DNA of 10,764 nucleotides from Ilumatobacteraceae bacterium (GTDB lineage: Bacteria > Actinomycetota > Acidimicrobiia > Acidimicrobiales > Ilumatobacteraceae): positions 1-10,764 of the forward strand of contig JALRDI010000301.1 in NCBI GenBank assembly GCA_023257035.1. Reading direction: 5' to 3'. The notes beneath the pieces are model-generated. The model worked only from the letters and a program-made list of their open reading frames with translations. It did no database searches and was not told the DNA's origin. Within the stretch, counting starts at the first letter, position 1; each line of letters starts with the position of its first letter. Both the position numbers and the translations under genes were made by a program. Positions 6,896 through 10,764 of this stretch are shown piece by piece.

Positions 6896-7627
6896 ATGGT
6901 ACGAGTAGAACGGCCACATGCGGAGATCCTCCTCCTTACCCTCGATCGTCCAGATCGGCGTAACGCAGTCGATACCGAGACTCTCCAGCAATTAGCGAGT
7001 GCGCTTGGCGATGTCTCGTTGCCTGAAACTCGTGTTGTTGTGCTGACTGGAGCACCTCCGGCATTTTGCGCCGGTGCCGACCTGTCTGGAGCTGAGTCAG
7101 AGGTATTTCACGCAGCCTTGGGTACTGCGCTGCGCGCCCTTGCGAATTGCGAGGTGCCTGTGATTGCTGCAATTGACGGGCCAGCGCTTGGAGCAGGAAC
7201 ACAGTTGGTGATGTGCTGCGACCTTCGGATTGCGACCGATCGGAGCATCTTCGGCATCCCAGCAGCAAAGTTGGGTCTTGCGGTTGACCAGTGGACCATC
7301 GATCGTATGACTCGAGAATTTGGTTGGGGAATCTCGAGAGCAATGTTGGTAGGAGCAGAAGTCTTCACTGCAGAGCGCCTCGTGAGTGCGGGATCGGTCC
7401 ACCGATCTGGGAGCCTGGAAGATGCCATCAAATGGGCCACAGTGCTTGCAAGCCAAGCGCCGCTTACTGTTGTTGCTCATAAGGCCGCACTTGATGAAGC
7501 GGCTCGGTTGCCAGATGCATCGTTGCGAAGCGAGGAGCTTCGGCAACAGGCGTGGGCGTCAAATGATGCCGAGGAAGGTCGTGTTGCATTTCTTGAAAAG
7601 CGGCAGCCGCGTTTCGAAGCGCAATAG
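6896..7627 (+). CDS. EchA6-like crotonase-fold protein, probably without hydratase activity
   Basis: Crotonase (enoyl-CoA hydratase/isomerase) fold, 243 aa. Visible are RPDRRNAVD at 18-26, the oxyanion-hole loop AFCAGADLSG at 56-65, and the second oxyanion segment DGPALGAGTQLVMCCDLRIA at 94-113. The two catalytic glutamates of enoyl-CoA hydratase (Glu144 and Glu164, rat numbering) are Gln103 and Ala123 here. The protein instead resembles mycobacterial EchA6: AVDQWTIDRM with Trp133 at the same number as EchA6 Trp133, SRAMLVGAE, and a C-terminal EKRQPRF. EchA6 lacks hydratase activity and binds acyl-CoA to feed fatty-acid elongation, so an acyl-CoA-binding role is likely here. The ATG at 6896 has a GGGTG ribosome-site-like stretch. 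Orthology to echA6 is inferred from remembered sequence, not a search. Confidence 0.85.
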   Translation: MVRVERPHAEILLLTLDRPDRRNAVDTETLQQLASALGDVSLPETRVVVLTGAPPAFCAGADLSGAESEVFHAALGTALRALANCEVPVIAAIDGPALGAGTQLVMCCDLRIATDRSIFGIPAAKLGLAVDQWTIDRMTREFGWGISRAMLVGAEVFTAERLVSAGSVHRSGSLEDAIKWATVLASQAPLTVVAHKAALDEAARLPDASLRSEELRQQAWASNDAEEGRVAFLEKRQPRFEAQ

Positions 7628-7636
7628 GTCGCTAGT

Positions 7637-8923
7637 TCAGAGGTTTGGTGGCACGAGGTTGTTGACGTTGACGTAAAAGAAATACAGCCCGATAGCGGCT
7701 GGAACAAGCCCGAACGGAAGCATTGGCCACCAGCTCTTGCGACGTCGGCTGAAGCGGGTAATGACAATTCGAATGCCAAAGAGGATGACCATCCAGATGA
7801 TCGACTGAACAAGGGCGGTCGAGTCGTGGAACCAGCCGGCCGAGAACACCTGCTCTCCCTGAGATCCTCCTGACGCGGTGTCTTCGATTGGCAGAGTAGT
7901 TGTGCCGGTATCGGCAACGCTTGTTGACGTTTCGGGTGATGAGGTCTCGACCGCTGAGGATCCTTCAGAGAATTCGTCCGAGGGCGTCTCAGCGGGCAGC
8001 GTTGTCGCAGTTACTTCCTCTGATCGCTCACCTTCGACAGGTCCTTTCGGGAGGAGTGGGTCAGAACGAAGACTGTTGAGATCTGCAGTGACAATGAGTC
8101 GCTGTGCAGCGGACCATTTCGGATGGCATGTCGTCAGCGTCAGCGTTGCGACGGTGGGGTCAGTGGTTGATACGACGCCGTAGTCGGTGGGTTCAACGAC
8201 TCGGAGTCCGCTCACTTCGTAGGTGAATATGCCGTATGTGGTCGTGATGATGATCTCATCGCCTGAAGAGAGTTGATCAAGGTTGTGGAATGGTTGACCG
8301 TACGTCGTTCGATGACCTGCAATAGCGCTATTGCCGAGCTGGCCAGGAAGCGGCGTGTCGGTGAAATGTCCCGGCCCAAGGCGAAGTTCCTCGACGCCGA
8401 CACCCGAGACGACAAAGAAGTCGACGTCAATCGATGGAATTTGCAGTTGTCCGACAACGTCGCCGGGGGTGAACTCAGGATTGGCAACTGCTTGAGGTGC
8501 AGTTGTTTGAACGGTGGTGACCGCGTTATTCGTAGTTTCCGCGACGGTGCTTGGCACCTCGGTTGTCGTTGTTGTGATGACTTGGGTCGTGGATGTTTCG
8601 AGTGAAGCGACAAATTCTGCTTTGAGGTCAGCTTGGGCGGAGGCCGTGCTGAGGCCGGTTCCCCAGAGTTGATAACCAACGAAGCCCAACATCAGGAGAC
8701 CGGCAGTGACGAGGACACGTCCGACAAGGCCGACTGCCCATCGCCAGTCATGCGGCTCTGGCGGGCGTTCCCAGCGACGATCACTCGCTGCTTTGAGCCT
8801 CCGCCAATGGTGCCGGTAGAAACGCGCCCATCGAGCGGTGGGGCCTTGCCGGTGTGCTCTGCCGAGCACTTCACGAACGCTGTACCCAGACGAGGGAGTG
8901 TCGTGATTGCGGCGTTCTGGCAC
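7637..8923 (-). CDS. Class E sortase with C-terminal membrane hairpin
   Basis: Sortases cut a sorting signal and attach surface proteins to cell-wall peptide. From the GTG at 8923 the protein has 428 residues. A basic cytoplasmic head is followed by a membrane helix at about 63-86 and a Thr-rich linker at about 110-140. The sortase domain at about 150-285 carries AGHRTTYGQPFHNLD (His204), LTLTTCHPKW (Cys266) and QRLIV (Arg275), the catalytic His-Cys-Arg triad in class E style. A Ser/Thr/Glu-rich stretch follows, then two more hydrophobic segments at about 368-389 and 400-418, split by RRRK. The start is uncertain: in-frame TTG 9043 and GTG 9007 would overlap ccmA, and GTG 8869 is shorter; none has a good ribosome site. 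It converges on the EchA6-like gene, with stops 9 nt apart, and diverges from ccmA. Confidence 0.88.
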   Translation of the reverse strand: MPERRNHDTPSSGYSVREVLGRAHRQGPTARWARFYRHHWRRLKAASDRRWERPPEPHDWRWAVGLVGRVLVTAGLLMLGFVGYQLWGTGLSTASAQADLKAEFVASLETSTTQVITTTTTEVPSTVAETTNNAVTTVQTTAPQAVANPEFTPGDVVGQLQIPSIDVDFFVVSGVGVEELRLGPGHFTDTPLPGQLGNSAIAGHRTTYGQPFHNLDQLSSGDEIIITTTYGIFTYEVSGLRVVEPTDYGVVSTTDPTVATLTLTTCHPKWSAAQRLIVTADLNSLRSDPLLPKGPVEGERSEEVTATTLPAETPSDEFSEGSSAVETSSPETSTSVADTGTTTLPIEDTASGGSQGEQVFSAGWFHDSTALVQSIIWMVILFGIRIVITRFSRRRKSWWPMLPFGLVPAAIGLYFFYVNVNNLVPPNL

Positions 8924-8995
8924 ATCAACACGATATCTGCCAAGGGAAATGGCCAGAGAGGGTGGAGAGGTCGACGATCCGCCTAGCGTGTCGGT

Positions 8996-9667
8996 GTGGA
9001 CTTTCACGCCGAAATTGGCGAGTCGCCTGCAGTAGCTCTCCAAGATGCTGTTGCGCTGATCAGTGACTTTCCCGCGCTTGCTGGCCTCGACCTCACGGTT
9101 GCACGCGGGGAGATCATTATGTTGACCGGCCCGAACGGTGCTGGCAAGACCACGTTACTCAGAGTGTGTGCTGGCTTGACACCGCTCGCTCGCGGGAATG
9201 GTCAGGTGATGGGCTCCGATATCGCAACCGGCCGTGAAGAGGTTCGCCGACGAGTAGGAATGGTGGCCCATAGCAATGGGCTTTACGACGAACTGACCGT
9301 TCGGGAAAACCTCGAATTTTGGGGGGCTCTGATTGGGGCTGGTGATGACGAAGTTCGTCAGGCGATGTCGATGATGGGCCTTGATGGTCGGCTTGCAACT
9401 GTGCCGGTGAGAGGGCTTTCTGCAGGACAGCGGCGGCGAACTGCGTTCGCCATTCTTGTTGTCCGACGAGCCGGACTATGGCTACTTGACGAACCCCATG
9501 CGGGCCTTGACAGCAATGCTCGAGATGAGGTCGATGAAATCTTGAAACACGCTGCATCGTCCGGTGCGACGGTGATGTTGTCGAGTCATGAACACGACCG
9601 AGCCCAGAAATTAGCCACTCGAGAGGTACGCCTTGCGGGTGGGGTCGTTGTGGGTGATGGACAATGA
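8996..9667 (+). CDS. ccmA: Heme exporter ATP-binding protein CcmA
   Basis: ATPase of the CcmABCD complex, which releases holo-CcmE so that heme can be delivered to apocytochrome c (System I). The 223 residues fit CcmA (about 200-220). The ABC motifs are in order: Walker A GPNGAGKT at 45-52, ABC signature LSAGQ at 141-145, Walker B LWLLDEP with Asp165 and Glu166, and switch histidine His198 in SSHEHDRA. RVGMVAHSNGLYDELTVRENLEFWG is the CcmA-like Q-loop region, although the usual Gln is replaced by His (MVAHSNGL), as is common in CcmA. The start is the GTG at 8996; the ribosome site is weak. The stop overlaps the ccmB start in an ATGA. CcmA is called over a generic ABC ATPase because ccmB and ccmC follow directly. 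Confidence 0.93.
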   Translation: MDFHAEIGESPAVALQDAVALISDFPALAGLDLTVARGEIIMLTGPNGAGKTTLLRVCAGLTPLARGNGQVMGSDIATGREEVRRRVGMVAHSNGLYDELTVRENLEFWGALIGAGDDEVRQAMSMMGLDGRLATVPVRGLSAGQRRRTAFAILVVRRAGLWLLDEPHAGLDSNARDEVDEILKHAASSGATVMLSSHEHDRAQKLATREVRLAGGVVVGDGQ

Positions 9668-10356
9668 GTTCACCGAATCGCCTGCGGGTCGCCCAAATCG
9701 TCTTTGCGAAGGACCTTCGTATTGAACGACGGTCAAAAGTATTGACATCTCAGATCATGCCGTTTGCGGTGGTCACACTTGTCTTATTTGCATTCGCTCT
9801 CGATGGTGATGTGATTCTTCAGCGAACTGCGCCCGGACTCGTCTGGCTGGCGATGTTGTTTTCGTCGATGATCATCGTGCAACGGAGTTTTGCGGTCGAA
9901 ACGGCAGACGGCGCCCTTGATGCACTGCGAGTCGCTGGCGCAGATATGTCAGCGGTGTTTCTGGGAAAATGGCTGGCGCTCGTCATTCAACTTCTGCTGC
10001 TTGAACTTGTTTTATTGGTTGGTGCAGTGGTGATGTACGGCATCGAACTTCGTGGATCAGGCATTGTGTTGCTCGTCACTTCATCGATCTCGGCAACGTG
10101 CGGTCTTTCAGCGGTGAGTACGATTTATGCAGGCCTTGCGTCGGGTGTTCGAGGTCGGGAGTCGCTGCTTCCGCTTCTCGTCTTACCCGTTGCATCGCCT
10201 GTCCTCATCGGGGCAACACGGGCGGCGGAAGCGTCTTTCGGAACTGGTGGGACGGTGGTTTCAGAAGGATGGCCATGGTTGGGCGTTCTTTCGGTCTTCG
10301 CCGTTGTATTCGGTTTCGGCGGTTCGTTAGCGTTTGGCCCACTGATTGATGACTAA
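9664..10356 (+). CDS. ccmB: Heme exporter membrane protein CcmB
   Basis: Membrane partner of CcmA in System I cytochrome c maturation. The 230 residues match the usual CcmB length of about 220. After FAKDLRIERRSK, a typical CcmB N-terminal cytoplasmic stretch, six hydrophobic segments can be seen at about 28-46, 56-74, 97-124, 131-158, 168-187 and 203-226. The family-like APGLVWLAMLFSSMIIVQRSF and LLPLLVLPVASPVLIGATRA are present. The ATG overlaps the ccmA stop (ATGA), so the two are translationally coupled. ccmC begins 15 nt after the stop. In the complex, CcmB and CcmA supply the energy-coupling half, while CcmC binds heme. Confidence 0.94.
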   Translation: MSSPNRLRVAQIVFAKDLRIERRSKVLTSQIMPFAVVTLVLFAFALDGDVILQRTAPGLVWLAMLFSSMIIVQRSFAVETADGALDALRVAGADMSAVFLGKWLALVIQLLLLELVLLVGAVVMYGIELRGSGIVLLVTSSISATCGLSAVSTIYAGLASGVRGRESLLPLLVLPVASPVLIGATRAAEASFGTGGTVVSEGWPWLGVLSVFAVVFGFGGSLAFGPLIDD

Positions 10357-10371
10357 GCGACCCTCCACAAC

Positions 10372-10764
10372 ATGACGATCGATACCCCCACCTCAACGAC
10401 AGCTTCCACTCGCGGGACATCAACTCCTGCGACACGTGTGCTTGGAATTCTCACGATCGCGATGACGTTGTGGTTGGGAGTCTTTGGACTTCTACTGTCG
10501 CCTGCTGATCGAGATCAGGGTGACGCGGTTCGAATCATGTACGTCCATGTGCCATCGGTTTGGCTGGCGTATCTCGCATTCATTGTCACCGCGTTGGCCT
10601 CAGGAGTTCACCTCTTTGGTAAGCGTCATTCTCTGCAGGCTGATCGAGTAGCTGGGGCATCAGCTGAAATTGGCGTTGTCTTTATGGCTGTCACCTTGGC
10701 CACAGGCATGTTGTGGGGTCGAATAACGTGGGGTGTCTACTGGCAGTGGGATGCCCGATTGACA
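10372..10764 (+). CDS. ccmC: Heme exporter/handling protein CcmC (N-terminal part, cut by window edge)
   Basis: CcmC carries the WWxWD-type periplasmic heme-handling motif and loads heme onto CcmE. The 131 visible residues run in an open frame from the ATG at 10372 to the window end; the full protein is about 240. After a Thr-rich head come hydrophobic segments at about 22-43, 62-82 and 97-115. RIMYVHVPSVWLAY contains His59, matching the conserved heme-ligand His of the family. ITWGVYWQWDARLT at about 118-131 is the WWxWDxRLT-type motif, with the first Trp of the classic pair as Tyr. It lies 15 nt after ccmB with no obvious ribosome site, so coupled translation is likely. More ccm genes (ccmE, ccmF) would be expected downstream. 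Confidence 0.95.
   Translation, partial: MTIDTPTSTTASTRGTSTPATRVLGILTIAMTLWLGVFGLLLSPADRDQGDAVRIMYVHVPSVWLAYLAFIVTALASGVHLFGKRHSLQADRVAGASAEIGVVFMAVTLATGMLWGRITWGVYWQWDARLT

Noticed and set aside
8212..8679. A 155-codon minus-strand open frame overlapping the sortase domain
   Set aside because: It is out of frame with the catalytic His and Cys motifs and has no domain of its own.
7637..10764. A possible sortase substrate next to the sortase gene
   Set aside because: No separate open frame in the window ends with an LPXTG/LAXTG motif, hydrophobic segment and basic tail, so substrates must be elsewhere.
1..10764. Mobile elements, CRISPR arrays, tRNA or rRNA genes, att sites
   Set aside because: No transposase or integrase motifs, spaced repeat arrays, cloverleaf-like segments or rRNA-like stretches were seen; the genes are packed and ordinary in layout.

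Overview
The window looks like a chromosomal housekeeping region of an actinobacterium, most likely from the Acidimicrobiia or a close relative. The pointers are a class II (actinobacterial-type) HelD, a DtxR/IdeR-type repressor with an SH3-like tail, an EchA6-like crotonase, and a class E sortase with Thr/Ser-rich linkers. The lineage is inferred from protein resemblance only. There is no rRNA, tRNA, IS element, prophage or CRISPR array.

Layout. (1) 1-2553, minus strand: heme operon hemE -> hemH -> hemY. The first two overlap by ATGA, the next pair is 5 nt apart, and hemY runs off the left edge. (2) 2554-2657: divergent promoter region. (3) 2658-4793, plus: helD, an RNA-polymerase-recycling helicase-like ATPase. 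(4) 4834-6884, minus: four genes, read in order as a small two-helix membrane protein, a TetR regulator, a DtxR-type metalloregulator and a small lipoprotein. (5) 6896-7627, plus: an EchA6-like crotonase whose two catalytic glutamates are replaced. (6) 7637-8923, minus: a class E sortase with an extra C-terminal membrane hairpin. (7) 8996-10764, plus: ccmA-ccmB-ccmC, with ccmC running off the right edge.

Functionally the two ends fit together. The left operon makes coproheme or heme, and the right operon begins System I cytochrome c maturation, which moves and attaches heme outside the membrane. A DtxR-family metal sensor lies between them. Whether it controls either operon cannot be read from the sequence.

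I found no complete undescribed system. The points most worth a second look are the altered metal ligands of the DtxR protein and the tandem repeat in front of it, the non-catalytic crotonase, the sortase architecture, the ferrochelatase without cluster cysteines, and ccmABC in an apparent actinobacterium.
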